Assembly (NCBI GenBank): GCA_003864495.1
Contig: ML133458.1
Span: forward strand, 1,221,592 to 1,285,591
DNA length: 64,000 bases
Direction: 5' to 3'
Source of the DNA: Nemopilema nomurai
Taxonomy: Eukaryota; Cnidaria; Scyphozoa; Rhizostomeae; Rhizostomatidae
Of the stretch, positions 9,661 through 23,900 are shown piece after piece; the first letter of the stretch is position 1; each line of letters starts with the position of its first letter. Below the pieces are notes generated by a model that saw only the letters and a program-made list of their open reading frames with translations, was not told the origin of the DNA and did not search any database. The position numbers were made by a program, and so were the translations under genes.

Positions 9661-12147
9661 ATGGCTGCACAAGAATGGAGTTTTGCATCTTACTTGGCAA
9701 ACATTGAACAAGGAATTCCTGCAGCTGACCAGAAACATAGCAATAGTGGATACAGTCAAAATATAGAAGATCAGCGAATTTTTACTGAGCTAAAACCTCC
9801 ATGTAGCAAGGATCTTACGTCAACTGAAGGAAATAATTGCGGCGATGAAGCAATGCTACGTTTTGATGGAAGCAACAGTGGAGCTATGACCAGCATATTT
9901 GTACCAAATGTGTTTGGACCACAAACATGTAAATCCGAGCTGCAAGCGAAGTCGGAATATTCAGAAGATATTATAGAGCAGCAGTTGATTTCTTGGGATT
10001 TAAATAGATTGGTTACTCTAGGAGATGATGCAATAATTGGAAGTGTTGTTGACGATGATGATTTACCAGTGGTGAAAGATGAAGAAAATTGGGAGGTCGA
10101 TGGTGAAAGTGCTTTCGAACTTTTTTCTAAAGCAAACTTAAACCTTCAGTTTAATTGCAGTGTAGAAGCTAAAGAAGATGACTTTCAATTTCCGCAATGC
10201 GTGGAAGAGGAATTTCGCCAACTGATTCTGAGAGCAAATAAAAGCGAAGAATGGAAGTGTACAAAGTGTGGTGGTATCGCTCCTCGAAGAGACCAAAGCA
10301 AAGTTCAGTCCGCGAACAGGGATTTCAATGCAACAAGTGGGTTGGAGAGCAGTGACCCTCAAAACGTCAAATGTGAAAGTGGATTAAATTTTGGAAGCAA
10401 AGATGATTCGGATGACGTGGCCCATGCGAGTCGCTCTCAAGCTAGCCAATCAACGAAGCCTGGTACGGCAGTATATACGGACAGTGTCCTAACATCACAA
10501 GGAACGCAAAAACATTTTCTGAACAGTGTGGATGCGGGAGGGAAGATTGAGGATATTGATAAGGTTTTAACACACATCGACCCGGGTATTGATGTGCTTG
10601 GAAAAACATTTCACAAAATACCGAGCACTCAGCCAATCTACTGCGACGAGGAACCACGGGAAGATGAAAATGGGAACGATTATAGAATCAAAAGGCCTAT
10701 GAATGCATTTATGCTATGGGCCAGAAAATACAGGTCTGTATTACTATGTTTGCATTTGAAGAATGATCTCGTTTGGAAATACCTTTGGAAACTTTAGGTG
10801 TATGGGAATGGTCTATGCATTAATGAACTGAGAGTGCCATGTCATTCACATAGATACAGCTAATTATTTTAAGTATTCCTCGTCTAAAGCAGTGCCAGTA
10901 CCATAAACCGTAGGCTTGAGTGGCTGGGGTGGTTATGTATCGTTTAAATTGCTCTTTTGAAGGTCCTTGGTTGCAAAGGAATTTAGCGAAGCAAGCAATT
11001 CAGAAATAAGCGTGAAGCTGGGGGAAATTTGGAATGAACTCACGAGTGACCAGCAGAGGCCATATTTCAAAAAGGCTGAAAGTTTGAAGACGCAGCACAA
11101 GCAGAGCTATCCTAACTATGTGTACCAACCACGCCAAACGACCCCGAAGTTGACGAGGAAAGGCAAGAGTTCAATGAGTACAAAAGACAACAAAATTGCA
11201 GTGAATACGCTACCAGCCAATTTTGGAACTCCCTTTGCATTTTTCTGCAGTACAAAAGCGCAAGGTAAATCGAGAATGTATACAGGTTTATCCGATCTCT
11301 GGTAAATCACGATCCATGTCATTATGCTAGAAACAAAGTCCTGTTCTGCATATAAATTTGAATTAAAATAGCGTAACAAAACTATACTGTCTCGAATATA
11401 AATTATTAATGGTTACTATTCTATTTATTTGAATATGCCAGCCCTTAGGAGTGTATGCCTTCGTCATCATCATACGTGCTCAGTAATTCAGTACTAGATT
11501 TGATCTGGCTCTGGTTTCTTAAAAATCCTTAAATATTATGAAAAGAATTGAATTTTCATGCGTGCAAGCGTACAAAGAGAAATATTCCTCTCTTTATTTC
11601 AGCTACAGAGAGTGAGAAAGACACTACGGGTAATGCTACGGAACAGAGAAAAACAATTATAATGGCACCCAAGCCGATCTACCCTGTTGGATTCTTTAAC
11701 CGGCAACTTGACGACACCGCAACACATAAAACCCAGAATCAAACTGGCGAAAATATTGGTGTGGTTGAGAGAAATAATGGCATCGTTAAACGAGGGGGCT
11801 TGCTTCAACAAAAGAACTCACCCGGACGAAATGTTGATCTTGGGAACACCTCGAGACAGGAAGATGCTGGCCTTGTCAAGGACGCAATGATGCCACGACT
11901 GGAGAAGCCTGGAGATGAATCTGACGTAATGGGCAGCGATTTTGTAGTGTTGAACACAAGCGCTTTCGACGAGTTTCTTTCAGGAGGGAGTGAAAACTTA
12001 GCAGAATACCTAGATAGTTGCTTGATGAAGCATACTCAGGAGAAAATCGATTCAAGAACAGGTAGTGAAAAAGGAAAACGAAAAGGATCTAATTTGAAAG
12101 GAGGTACGAGAAAAAGAAGGAAGGATGAACAAAGTAACAGAAACTGA
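9661..12147 (+). CDS. SOX-family HMG-box transcription factor, SOX30/SoxH-like
   Basis: Sequence-specific minor-groove DNA-binding factor acting in the nucleus. Exons 9661-10733, 10963-11264 and 11603-12147 join in phase (2, then 1) to give 639 residues. The HMG box starts near residue 341 with RIKRPMNAFMLWARKYR; it is split by the first intron just after KYR and continues AKEFSEASNSEISVKLGEIW and ends SYPNYVYQPR. RPMNAFM, the N-EIS-LG-W spacing and the terminal YQPR resemble SOX30 more than the SoxB/E/F groups. The 340-residue N-terminal part is acidic and Ser/Asn-rich with no recognised domain apart from a lone CTKC. The C terminus is basic (GKRKG...TRKRRK), probably nuclear-localising. Without the splice, exon 1 would read into an intronic stop at 10797. 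Subgroup assignment is by motif memory, not phylogeny. Confidence 0.85.
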
Positions 12148-12748
12148 TAGATCATGGTTTTAAACAAAGATGCAAAGTCTGCATTTTCAATTCACACTGT
12201 CTTTGGTGCTAAAATATATTTGGTTTTCTCAACAATCATTGATCAGTGTGTTGAAATATTGAAATTGGGAATTCTTGATAAAATGCAATAACATGAGATT
12301 TACGAAAGCGGAAAGGATAAGAAGAGCCATCATTGGCAAGCATACAAGAACCTCAATGTGTCGTCCATTTGTAAATTATTTGAAATTTGATCATAGTGCT
12401 TTTTTAATCACACTTTCATACTACTGCCATAAAGATGCAAAATGTCACAAGCTGCAAAATTCAGAAAATTATTGTCGAATTAGTGGCATTGTTCTAAAGA
12501 TTAACATTTTACTTTCAAAACGTGCTTCTATCTTTAGAATATCGCAAAGCATGACTTTTTAAAGATGTCGGCTACTTTTTTGTACTTTTCAGGCAAACGG
12601 CTCTCTTTAACTTTCTCAGTGCTTAGACTGTTTAAAAACTGTTTACAATGAAAGTGCTGTAAAAGAGCATCGAATAGACCTGTTTACATTTGGGTAGTGC
12701 GTCTACTCTTTTCTCTGTCTCGTTGACCAAGTGCTACAATGATCAGTA
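12148..12748. other. SOX30-like 3' flank, nothing else seen
   Basis: No close AATAAA follows the stop codon; the first clear AATAAA on this strand is near 12834. There are no convincing ORFs. Confidence 0.5.
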
Positions 12749-13935
12749 TTAAACAGAAGTTCCATCCGGCACATTTGCTGTACAGCGTGGGTTTTTTTTG
12801 AGAAATTGATGTCCAACAGATGCTGCTGTATTCAAATAAAAGTTGACGCCCTCGTCGATAACTGTCATCGTATTGACACAAAGACTGTGCGCAAAGTACA
12901 GCAAATGTGGAGGCTACCGAGAGGTGACGTCATCTGAAGCAATAATTAATTGATGAAAGAGGGCAGCTGAGATTTGCAAAGTCTACAGGGCGGTGAATTC
13001 TACGTTGCAGTGATCGTACATGGCTAAGATGGGATCTTCGTAAAGACAGAACGCCTTATCATGGCTTAGCCAATTACAGAAAAAATGCAGTAATAGGAAT
13101 TCTTCTCAAAGCAAATGGATATTCTAGATTTAAGAGATTATGACGTCACATAATGAATAAGGATACGCTTTTGGCTTGACGGCGGGACACTTTAAAGGTG
13201 TGTCTCTGATGGTCAGGTGAGGAGTTTCCCAACATAACCAGCCCTTCAAAAATTGAATCGACATCCCACAACAGATACACAAAATGCATAAGAAACAATT
13301 CATAGGCCAAAGCAGTCAAATGCGCTGCATTTATCAAAAACAATTTTGATTTTCTTTGGTTCTGAAAGTTGACATTGCACAGAATAAACATTTCTTATCT
13401 CGCCAGTGAAAGTTTTTCACTCTTCTAATATTATTACGTCGTAATAAACCAAAAAACATTTTCAGCTACGCGAATCGAAGTATCAAGATGAACTACTCTA
13501 ACCGGTGTGTTCCGCAGAAATTGAGTTCACACGGTTGTACAAAATTGATGACGATACGACAGATAACACTGTATGTGGTTGTTTGGACGGCTTCAAGAGC
13601 CAAAGATCTGGACTCCTTACAGTCCTATAGTGTTTAACTTCCACATGCTCTGTGAATTTACGCAGACATAATTGCAAAATTAGAAGCTCGTAATGAGCGC
13701 ACGATTGCTCTACAATAGGAACTCGAGCACGTGTACAAATTGCAAAGGACCGACGCTAAGATTACGAAATAATCAGGGCCAACGAGCCTTGACACATGTT
13801 CACCCTCTGGGTCTTTGGCAGTGCTGTTAGAACCCCAAAGTCACGCGGCAAGCTAACACTGAACACCTGGGCTCCAGCAATCCGGGTCAGGAAACTGCAG
13901 AAAAGCAACAAAGATCTTGGTGCACCTTGACTCAT
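12749..13935 (-). CDS. Candidate two-exon small secreted protein
   Basis: Exon 1 runs from ATG 13935 down to 13766 and encodes a signal peptide (MSQGAPRSLLLFCSFLTRIA, likely cut near AGA) followed by QVFSVSLPRDFG... with one Cys. It ends at a GTAATC donor in phase 2. A downstream stretch 12884-12749 starts after a CACAG acceptor in the complementary phase, continues LCVNTMTVIDEGVNFYLN and stops at TAA. The spliced product would be about 101 residues with three cysteines after the signal peptide. Signal peptide plus phase match is the whole case: no family is recognised, and the donor is weak. It would sit convergently against the SOX30-like gene. Confidence 0.3.
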
Positions 13936-14099
13936 TGTTATTTTCAGAGCGAGCTTGTCCAATTTTTTTTAAACACAGTAATAAGCAGTTAGTGGCACTC
14001 TACAAAAACACTAGAAAGACGTTGCGAACCCAAAAGGTTGAGCATACAATAAGGCAGGCGTCGAAGTATAATCAGACAACGGGCTTTGTGATCTTCTTC

Positions 14100-14143
14100 A
14101 ACAACAACAACAACATCAAGAACAACAACAACGACAACAACAG
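14100..14143. repeat. CAA-rich microsatellite
   Basis: Imperfect ACA/CAA triplet array interrupted by ATC, AAG and GAC triplets. Confidence 0.9.
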
Positions 14144-14336
14144 TAAAATAACAATACCGTGTCTCGCTCTAGTGCACTAAAGCACACATCCTTTATAGTT
14201 TGGTGACTATTTGGTGATTAACAATTTGTCTGTGTTTGCAAAATAAATATGGCAAATCGAGTCGCGAAGGTTCAAGAAATCGTCAAATACAGTTCAATTA
14301 GCGACCAGAGCAAATAATCAATCAATAATAAAGGTT

Positions 14337-14342
14337 TTTATT
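14337..14342 (-). terminator. Candidate poly(A) signal for DYNC2I2
   Basis: AATAAA on the minus strand (CCAATAAAAACC context) downstream of the stop codon at 14923-14925. It is a hexamer match only. Confidence 0.35.
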
Positions 14343-14922
14343 GGTAGTCTTAAAAGAGATTATTTGCAACAGCCCTATATAATGCAAAACAATGGTTGCA
14401 ATTGATTGGAACAATAAAACATAACTCGTCCTGGAGGTTTAGATAACAGGGCAGCTGGTGAATAGATTTAAATAAGTGGTCACGAAAACAGGCTCGCTGG
14501 ATAGGCAAAATATCATTATACTTATGCAACAAGGAGTTTAAGCAGATCCCTGATAATGAAATATACTTATTCAATAACAAAGATTTGTAGCTTCAACACA
14601 AAGTCTAGCCAATTACTAGTGAAATTAAAAAACATCTTATGGTATTGACGTGAAAGCAAAAGCTGTTGATTTTTAAAAGCAAACACTACGTTTTGTTACA
14701 GAAAGAAGTACTCGGTCGAGTACTAAATTGACGTCATCATCCAATCGCAGCATTGAGATGATGAACGAAGCGGTGTCTTCACTCAGACTCAATTATAGTA
14801 ATTTCTGTGTACTAACAGCGACTGCTTGGTAAGATAAAGCTTCAACATTAACTTTGAAGGCAGTGTACGAATAAATCTGTGAAAATAGCTAGTCGTCTGC
14901 AAAATAAATCGTCTGCGAATTG

Positions 14923-17900
14923 CTATTCCAACATGCCGGTCACCATGCTATCCATGGCCGCTACTTCTCTCTGGTCGAATGTGACGAGACCATCGCTCAG
15001 CGACCAGACCGATATACAACCATCTGCATCTCCAGTAGCAACTAACTTCGACCTTTGAGGGATTGAGATGAAAAATGAATAGATTTTGCAAATAAAAATG
15101 CAAATACTTGATTAAGTTTGCGAGCTGACACTATACATTTTCTTCATCAAACGCGACAAACGTTTACACGTCAAGTAGCAAGAAGAAGCTCACATTGATT
15201 TTTATGTTGTAGTAAACAGAATCAGTTCATCGTGTCGTGACTACCACCACTCAGTGCCACACACAGTTCATGCCAGGCAGCAATAAACACCGCTCTACAA
15301 TAGGTACCACGCTAAACAGCATGATCACGTTCTAGCCATGTCTTCTGCAGACAACGTCCCTACAATTGCTGCTCCATTTTGGTTGTCTTATCGAGGTTGC
15401 TACTACGCTTCTTATCATCTCCACGAATTCACAATCTAGCTTTTCTTATCTTTTCACTATGCACACAACATCTAGCCTTTCTCACTTTAGACCCTTTTTA
15501 TCTTTCTTACTTATTGTGAATAACAGCCACAACTGGAGTGGTTGTGAAAATACTTTGAATGAAAAATATTTCTAACTTACTCTAGGAGTCCGTTTATAGA
15601 GGAATTGAGTATTCTTGGATTTAATAGAGGAATTACTGAAAACATTAACTAATGCCTCATGAAGCAATGAAAATCGTCTTAAAAGGTCTTTCTTATAGAT
15701 AAAAGTGCAGGTTTTGAAATCTTGACGTAGGTACCATGCTAAGCCTGATGAACTATACTAATGGGGGCCAAGTTATTGAAAAAATAAGAAACAGCAATGA
15801 AAGAAAGAATTGGTGATGATATCTCGTGTTCGATTGCGTGCAAAGACACGAAAGGTTTTAATAAGTTTTGCGGTCGAAAACAGATGTGTTTAGCAGTGAA
15901 TGTGCCTCTGATGTAGCCGAACTTCTTATCGCTGTTTTTTGCATTAAGCTCATGTAGGACGAAAACAAATGAGGAGAAACTAGCACGGGTGGACAGAGAA
16001 GCACACTGAAACAGGTGTAAAGGGTGGTGGGCTGTCAGAGCGAATCAATTCATAACCACATAAAATGCACATCATGACAGATAAATTTTAAAAGGGCAAG
16101 AAAAATCATATTTTAGACAGCATGCAAAAATGTTTTGCAAAACAATATCTTATGTGCCTGTTTGATCCCTAGGTTGTAAATGAATATCATTATTCACTTT
16201 GATATCAATTTGCTTTCATAAAATGATGACCTGATTGACAATGTCACAGCAGATCAGCAATGTCATAGCATGTCAACATTTGCTATTTCATGCTGGTGTT
16301 AGTTTGTGTTCGCTGTGGTTGCTTAATTTCATCAGTCCTGGTAACCGTATTAACCGTGCCGTGAACTTGAATGTGGCCGTTTCATTTTTAAGAGAAAAGT
16401 TTTAACTAGACAAGATTTTCTTGTTAAGGCCCTGATTAGCCATTCTCTAAGGAAAAAATCCCCTAAAGCATGCTAAATGTAAATTAAATGATTGAACTGT
16501 GAAAATTTTTTGCGAAATTATGCTCACTATACCGAATTTACCAAGAAAATGATCATGATTATCATCAAATATCATATGCACATTTGTGATAATTGTTTAA
16601 AATAGTATTTCTCGCAGAATTATTAAGCATGTTAACAAATAACGAAATGAAAAAAAGATTTGTGTTATGGCGTGATTTTTAATTCTGTCTGACAAAACAA
16701 CTAGCCAATCGAAAACAAAATGTGACATTGTAAAATGACTGACTTCTCACGCAAAGCTGACTTCCAGCAAATAAATTATTTAAGCTAGCGGCTTGCCTAT
16801 AAGCACAGAGTGATGCAATTGACTACTAATGAAAAAGGAAGAGGAAGTCGGCTTGAACGCACCTTTTTGAATTGATGTCCATTGCATAAACATGACGCCT
16901 CTTGGAAGAAACGCTGATCACATGCGTTGGTTTTATCTTGCTAACCTGCAAAAATGAATTTTTCAAATCACTTTATGATGCTGATTCTAGATAAAACAGG
17001 CCCGCGAGAATAAATTGGGTTCAAAGATTGACTCAAAAAAGAAGCTTGGCTCCTAAGATCACCTTTAGGCTAAGTTAAACATAATTTATTTCTGACACAT
17101 TTGCCCTAATTAATCTAGAAGAAACTGTGTTTGAGAATTCAGAGACTGTAGGGTTGCTCACTTTTAACAGTGAGTAAGAGGCAACCCCTCCAATTTTAGA
17201 CCAAACACCCATTTCAAAAAGGATTTTCCCACATGAACACTACTTGAGAGTGGTACCAGTAGCCACAGAGGTACTTAATGTGGCAAGCACATGAAAAAGG
17301 GCATACACACTTTTCATTTCATCAACATGGCAAAATATAACATGATTGATATTTCCAATTGCTTGAAACATGACAACATTGATGATTGAATCGGCAAGTG
17401 AATATCATTTACAAGCATTTTTGGTATGCATACTTGGGGAACAGTATAAAATATTTATCAATAAGTACCCTTTAGGTTGATACTGAAAATAGCTTGATGC
17501 GAATGGGTCAATTCATGCCTTAGTGTTTGTTTCATGTCAAAAGCAGTTCCAAGAAAAAAACAAGAATATCACGCCAACAAACCTTCAGATCATATGAGTA
17601 ACTGACCATTTTCAGTAGTGAGGAAAAAAACAAGTGGTCTGGTTTGTGACCACTGCGCAGACAGGAGATATCCAGCTCCTGGCTCGATGGTGTACAGCGG
17701 TTTCACCTAAGGAAACACAAGACATTTTGAATAAGGCCGCTTATATACGCTTTTCTTAGCACCCTCTGGTGTTTCGACCTGCATGCATTATTGTAACCAG
17801 CTAGTTAATTTGTCAGCTCTTGGTCATTTTCCGACTTTTGCATACTCTGAGGGGTGTCGGACAATAATCTTAGTAGGCAGGAGTATTCCAAGTATGCTAA

Positions 17901-20900
17901 GACTGTTTCCGCTATTCCTTGCTATAAAGAACACCGTGATAACCAGACGTTATGAATAAGGTATAGGAAATAGGAAATGGATCAAAAGCTCCATTGAATG
18001 ATTACGAATGTTTGCCATTAAGTGCTGTGAAGGCAGGGTTGATGGTTCATCCGGCACGAAACTCGGGGAAACAACTTAGCAAAGTTCTCTTTCACTCACC
18101 AGGTAGTTTTATTGCTCTGTCATTAGGTAAATTTACTTAAAAAATATTTAAGTTTTCGAATAAAACATATAATTCAACTCATCTACTTCGTTTAGGTTTA
18201 GGAAATAGATCAGTGTATGCTTCCAAAAATGTTTTTAATACCTCGAAGCAAATTTGTTTCCGAAAGTTAGAACTTAAGTATAATATTTAATAATAGTATA
18301 AATATTAGTAAAGTTGTTATGTCCATTTCATCAGACACATTAAATATTAAATGACACACGTCCTTAAAATAAAAACCATGTCTCCCGTCGTTTTTCTTGT
18401 CGATTAAACAAACTTAGATCTACACAAAGTAAAGGTGAGGTTTCTATTCAAGCAAGCAATAAATATCGGAAAGACAAAGGCTTAAAGTCTATGAAAATCA
18501 AATGCAAATCAACACAGAAAATCCCAGTTGAAGCCTAAAGCTTTATTCATCGTGATGATTTGGAGGAGAGCAATGTTCAGGTACGAAGCTGTCATAAAAG
18601 TGAGCCGAAAACAGCTATCAAGGTTATAATCAATGTTATATAATAGATATATAAAAGGAACAAAAGGCAAGAAATTGTTTAAAATTAGAAAAAAACCTGT
18701 GTACAAAGAAGAAGAAGAACAGTTAGTTAGAATTAATGAAATCTCACGATAGCACTTGGCTAAGAATAGAATTAGCAGCAAATGATCAGTGAGAGGAAAA
18801 GATAAGCCAGAAAGGGAGATCAATAGGAATTGGAAGCGGATCAATTGCAATGAAAATCCGATTTCAAAAGCAGCAAAATTGGTAAGAATGGAGACAGAAC
18901 AGGAAGCCTGATAACAGCAGAATTATACCACGCTCAAATGATTGCAAGATTGCTAACTCCCTGCTTTGAATAGTCACAGAAATTGTTGAATGGTGTTTAA
19001 TCGATTACCAGGGCTCTACATGCTAGACAAAAAGCCTTCTACGAATCTGAACACTCAGTACCACGATATGAATTTTACGAAATGCATTTATGCTAAATAA
19101 TTGGTGCTTTCTAAATTAAGGAAAGGTAGGTAGAATTGGCCACCCGAATCAGCTAGGTATTGTATTCGCGAAAAACATAATCATAAGAAAAACTGTAGCT
19201 TCAGCCTTTAACTGCCATTAAATTTTGTCTCACTGATAGAACAAGAAGCCAAACATTAAGAAAATACATTATAAGATTAGCATAAAATGTACATGTACAT
19301 ATAAATGTACATAGTATCATTTTAGACGTTGCCACCTTTTAAAGACATTTCGACAGAATTCGTATTTGTTGTTCTAAACAATTCGAATGTTGTATAGTCG
19401 CAAACAAAAGTCCAATTTGTTAGCTATTTGCTTTGTTTTGTGAAAATAGTTTTATTAAATTCTAGCACCATTGAATTCTAAATGAATAAACAATGACCGG
19501 TAACTTCGTGAGATTTCAACACCATAACAGTCATTTCGACTTTTAATATAATTCAAGATTTCATTTATTAGGCATTGTTCCATAAAATGTCTTGGTTTAA
19601 AAAGTTGAACATTTCTATTCAATACAGCGCATTTAGAGTGGCAAAGACATTTTAAAAGCGCTGACTTTATATAACAACTTTATCTTTCATTTCAAACTCC
19701 AAACAAACAGAAAGCTGAATGACATTAGAAATATTACTGGAAATATACATATTAGAGAAAAAAGCTGTATACCTTGAATGAATAGTTTTGTTTGTGAGAA
19801 GCGAGATCTGATTTAGAGATCAATCATGCAAACCATGGATTCCCACGGGAAACGATTGCCTTTATGCATGAAAATATGACATTTTTCCCAGGGGTCAAGA
19901 CGGACCTTTAGCAATGATGGGGGTTGCGTGTGTTAGAAGTAAGAGGACGGAACGAGGCCGTAGCAAATGTCAGAACACATATGGGACATCAATTCTGAAT
20001 CGGATGTTATTGCGGCTATTGAGTTATAGGAATGAAAGCAAAGGATAAAGCTTGCATGTAACTTCTCTGATTCAGCGAGCGTAAATCACAGAACGCTCAA
20101 GATCGTCACTTCAAGATCTATGAAGGAGGCTTCAAAATGGTGCATCAGAGCAACGTTAGCATCTAGCGAAGCTCCCCCCAGCATACGAGAGTGTGTTTCT
20201 GGATATTATACATCTCTGCTGTGAGTCCATTTGAGAGAAGAAAAGAAAAAGATCTGTGGTTAACTCGAGCAACGGAGCATAAGCCAGAAGTCGGAACGTA
20301 TTATCAACAGATTTTGCCATGACGAACTGTTTCGGTCATCTTCAGTATACAGTAATGTAATGATTCGTCGTGTCGAGCGCGCAGAAAGGTCGTGTTGGTT
20401 CACATATCAATAAAACATGAAGAAGCTTTATCAAATAACTTAAATAAGTTGAAAGTGTAGGGTACTTGGATTAAAAACCTTGGCTCTGCTAGTCATGTCA
20501 AAAGTGGCCTGCGACACAAGGACCAACATGCTCTTGCTTCTAGCTTCCATTGTAGTTTTTGACTGGACGGTGCATGCAGCAGTACACAAAAGCAGAGAGG
20601 TGACGAAAGGAAACCAAATGGCTGAAAGGGACTACAGGCGCCGTGAATCAGAGTACCTTGAAACAGAAATGCAGAGGGATGAGGGGTATACCAAAGTCAA
20701 AAGAGGTGAGTTTGGCAAACGCAGCAACGCAGATCTGAGGGAAGAGCAGCCTGGGATATGGGGCAAAAGATCAGTGCCTAGGGTGGTGGGCTTTAATACG
20801 GGACCTGGCATTTGGGGCAAGCGAGCACAGCATGGTCCGTTCGGGAACCCGCGCATAAAGGAAGCCTGGGGGAAGAAGAACGAGCCTGGAATGTGGGGAA

Positions 20901-23900
20901 GACGGGCGGCATTGACATCAGACAGGCAGCAGATGCTCAGTATGGGGAGGTATCTCCAAAAGCAGCTAGGCATTACCAGACGAAAGCAGTGGGATGTTGC
21001 AGCCCTGCTCAATATCCTAAAATTGCTTCAGAGCATGCAAGGCGAGAGACAAGCTATCGGGGAGGTAGAGCAGGACGAAGAAGAGAAAAGATCGATAGGA
21101 CCGTGGCTGGGTATGGACAGAAGAATCGCCAGGGGCCACCACGTTCCAGAGCTGCTAATTCATTTGATTGGAGGTAGTGACGATTAAGAGAACACGAAGA
21201 GGACAGGGGCGACCAAAGGTGGCGCAAGAGTTACCAAGCCTGGTCTTAGTTTGCTAACAATATGAAACTAGAATTCTAAATAATTATGAGGTGGTTGGAG
21301 ACAATGATAGAGGTTGAAAATGATCTTTTAGCTAATGTCTCTAAATCTGTCACTTTATGGATCTTGTTTACTCGGTTGGGATTCTCTATTCCTACATTAA
21401 CCGGAATTGAGGTTGATTGTTTGTTTCCGTATTACATAAGGCGACACTCTTCCAATGTTTTAGATACGAAAACGCTCTGCACTACTTTTTAGGTAGCAGG
21501 CAACAGAAACTAAATAAACTCTTAAGCAGACCTTTACAAATGAATGACGGTCAAGCGTTTTAAGACAAGGACGTGCAATATGAAATCATAACACTCTTCT
21601 TTGACTGCTGACTATTGAAGCGTCAAAGGTTCATTCGTTAGTATAGCATAGCAATGAGTCGTTAGCATAGCAATAAGGAGTAAATGATTAGAGAGACTTT
21701 ATTCAGCTCGTTAGTAGAACTACAGCAAATACTAGAGAGATGAGCAAAGAACAAATATCTGTCGGAAAACGGTCGAGCTTCTCAGAACTGTTGCCCAAAC
21801 AACTGCTTTGTCCAACGTGAAAACAAAACAAGGCCTTAGGCAAATGCAAAGCTCTAAGCAGTGTTAGGAGACGCATTCTTCCTTCCATTATATGATGTTT
21901 GATAATGACGGTTGATTTGTGCGATACAAGATTGGAAGGGTTAATTGTGATAATGATAACAGAGTAAGGAATGGAGCCAAAAAGGGGTGTATGAAATTGA
22001 AATGGAGAATCAAAAAAGGGGATACAACAGTGTTGTCTAATTGAATGTTTTTTACAGAATGATAAGTCTTGCCCTAAAATTGTTCCAGATAGCAGCAAGC
22101 AGGTTGAATGAAGATTTAACAAACAACCATATTCAGTTGATTTCAAAATTGTACGCAGCCGTACCGATCAATCACCAGAATAGCAAAAAAGTGGCTTAGG
22201 GCAATTTAGAGACAAGCTTATCTCTGTCGAGCTCATTGTAAATAATGGAGCTGCATGTCATGTTTCATTAATAAGTGGCCTCAAGATAAATAAGACAAAC
22301 CTAAATTCTTAAACCTTTTGACTTAAAAGTAAATTTGACAGGATATGAATGTATATCCGCGAAGAGATGCCAATAGTTGCACACGGCATCTCAATGCCAT
22401 TCCTACCATTGAAAACGCAATCCTCGTTACCACTAGAATAGAAAGCTGGGCGACAAAACACTTCAACTGTCCTATCCCACAAAACTTCACAAAGCTGCAA
22501 AATATTAGCTTTACATGGGCCAATTGCAAATCCTTGGCTCCTAACATTGATGAAAAATATCAAAAAATCCCTTTTGCAAAAATCAACGCTCTAAGAATCA
22601 CGAGTATGCTTTCTACAGGTGCCTTTCGTTGCCTCTACATTAGGGTCGCGTTAGTCGAGTGGTTAAGGCGGTTGGTTAACAAGTCAGCGTTCCGACCGGC
22701 TTTATGGATGGTCTTCTGGGTGAGTATCAACGTCAGGCATTCGTCAAAAGGCATTTCCAACGAAGTTCAGTCCAGCCAAAAAAGCTTTTTTTCTACAAAA
22801 TGATTGCATGAACCCCAATTTTATCTGCTCTACTAGAACAGATAAAAATAAAAAGCCCCATTCAATAATTTGTTGCTGTTTTGGCAGGCCAAACGCATTT
22901 TTATACGCTGTTTCACTTAGTTTCACTAAAAGCTAGTTTTTCACCATGCTTAACTAAAACGGCAGCCTTTAGAGTTCCTTACATATAAACAACAGATCGA
23001 GATGTCTGGTAAAGCAATAGAATAAGCAATAGAAAAAGCAATAGAAGGTGAACACTCGCTATGCACCTTAGAAAGAGATATCTACCACGATTTAGAAATT
23101 TTTCCTTGCGGTAGGCTACGAAATACTCCATCAATTACTTTTGTGAATGAATGAGCGCGCGGTTGGGCTACCACAAGAATCCTTTCTACGTCCTTTCTTT
23201 GCCTACCTGCGAGTTCGCCTAGCAGAGGAAGGAAAGTGGACAGTAGAGTAATTTAACAATCGAGCCTCTACGTCCAGACTTGTGATAAAAAGCGTAAAAA
23301 TGTAAGTCTTATCAGACTGAATACAAGATGCTTACCGCTAAGGCTAATGATAAGGGCTGTAGAGCTGGCGGTGCCGTTGAAATTTTGCGCTTTTTATCCG
23401 CGCCTTGGTGAGGCCTTATCTCCACTCTGTTCAAAAAACGGCTGTGCGTTCTCCGTCTATCTGATGACCCACGCATATTAGTAGGTATAAAAGATCACTG
23501 ATTGCCTCTGATAAAACAGTCAGAAACTGAGGACCAAATAGAAGTGAGATCAGTTTGTTGGGCAAACGCATTGGAAGGAAAAGGACCGAAACATCCAACT
23601 GAATCTCCCTGAAAAAGGTAATCACATTTGCAATGACTAAGCTTGTATAATTTTTTAAGCACAAAAACCAACATTGTTAGGATAAAAAGATACTAATTCA
23701 AGGTTCTTTTTAAACTTGTTATCGAGCACGCAATATTCATGTTGACTTTTTATTCTGTCATATTCTCCGAAATACCCTTATGTCTTAAATGTAGACTGCA
23801 AAGGCACAAGCCGTAACCATGTACTTGCAACATTTCCTCCATTCGCTGCTAAACACCTTTGAGCAATATCATTCTCTTGCGTAACGAAGGGTTGTTATAA

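Larger units (their letters stand above)
13936..14922. other. Intergenic / DYNC2I2 3' UTR
   Basis: Contains a CAA-rich microsatellite at 14100-14143 and, on the minus strand, an AATAAA (plus-strand TTTATT at 14337-14342) about 580 bp after the DYNC2I2 stop, the best candidate for its poly(A) signal. No other gene is seen. Confidence 0.5.

Noticed and set aside
21703..22146. 147-codon minus-strand ORF downstream of precursor A
   Set aside because: No recognisable domain, low-complexity mixture of residues and no flanking exons; most likely chance.
22345..22803. 152-codon plus-strand ORF
   Set aside because: Minus-strand frames are open over the same bases, it spans the tRNA-like fragment, and no domain, signal peptide or splice context supports it.
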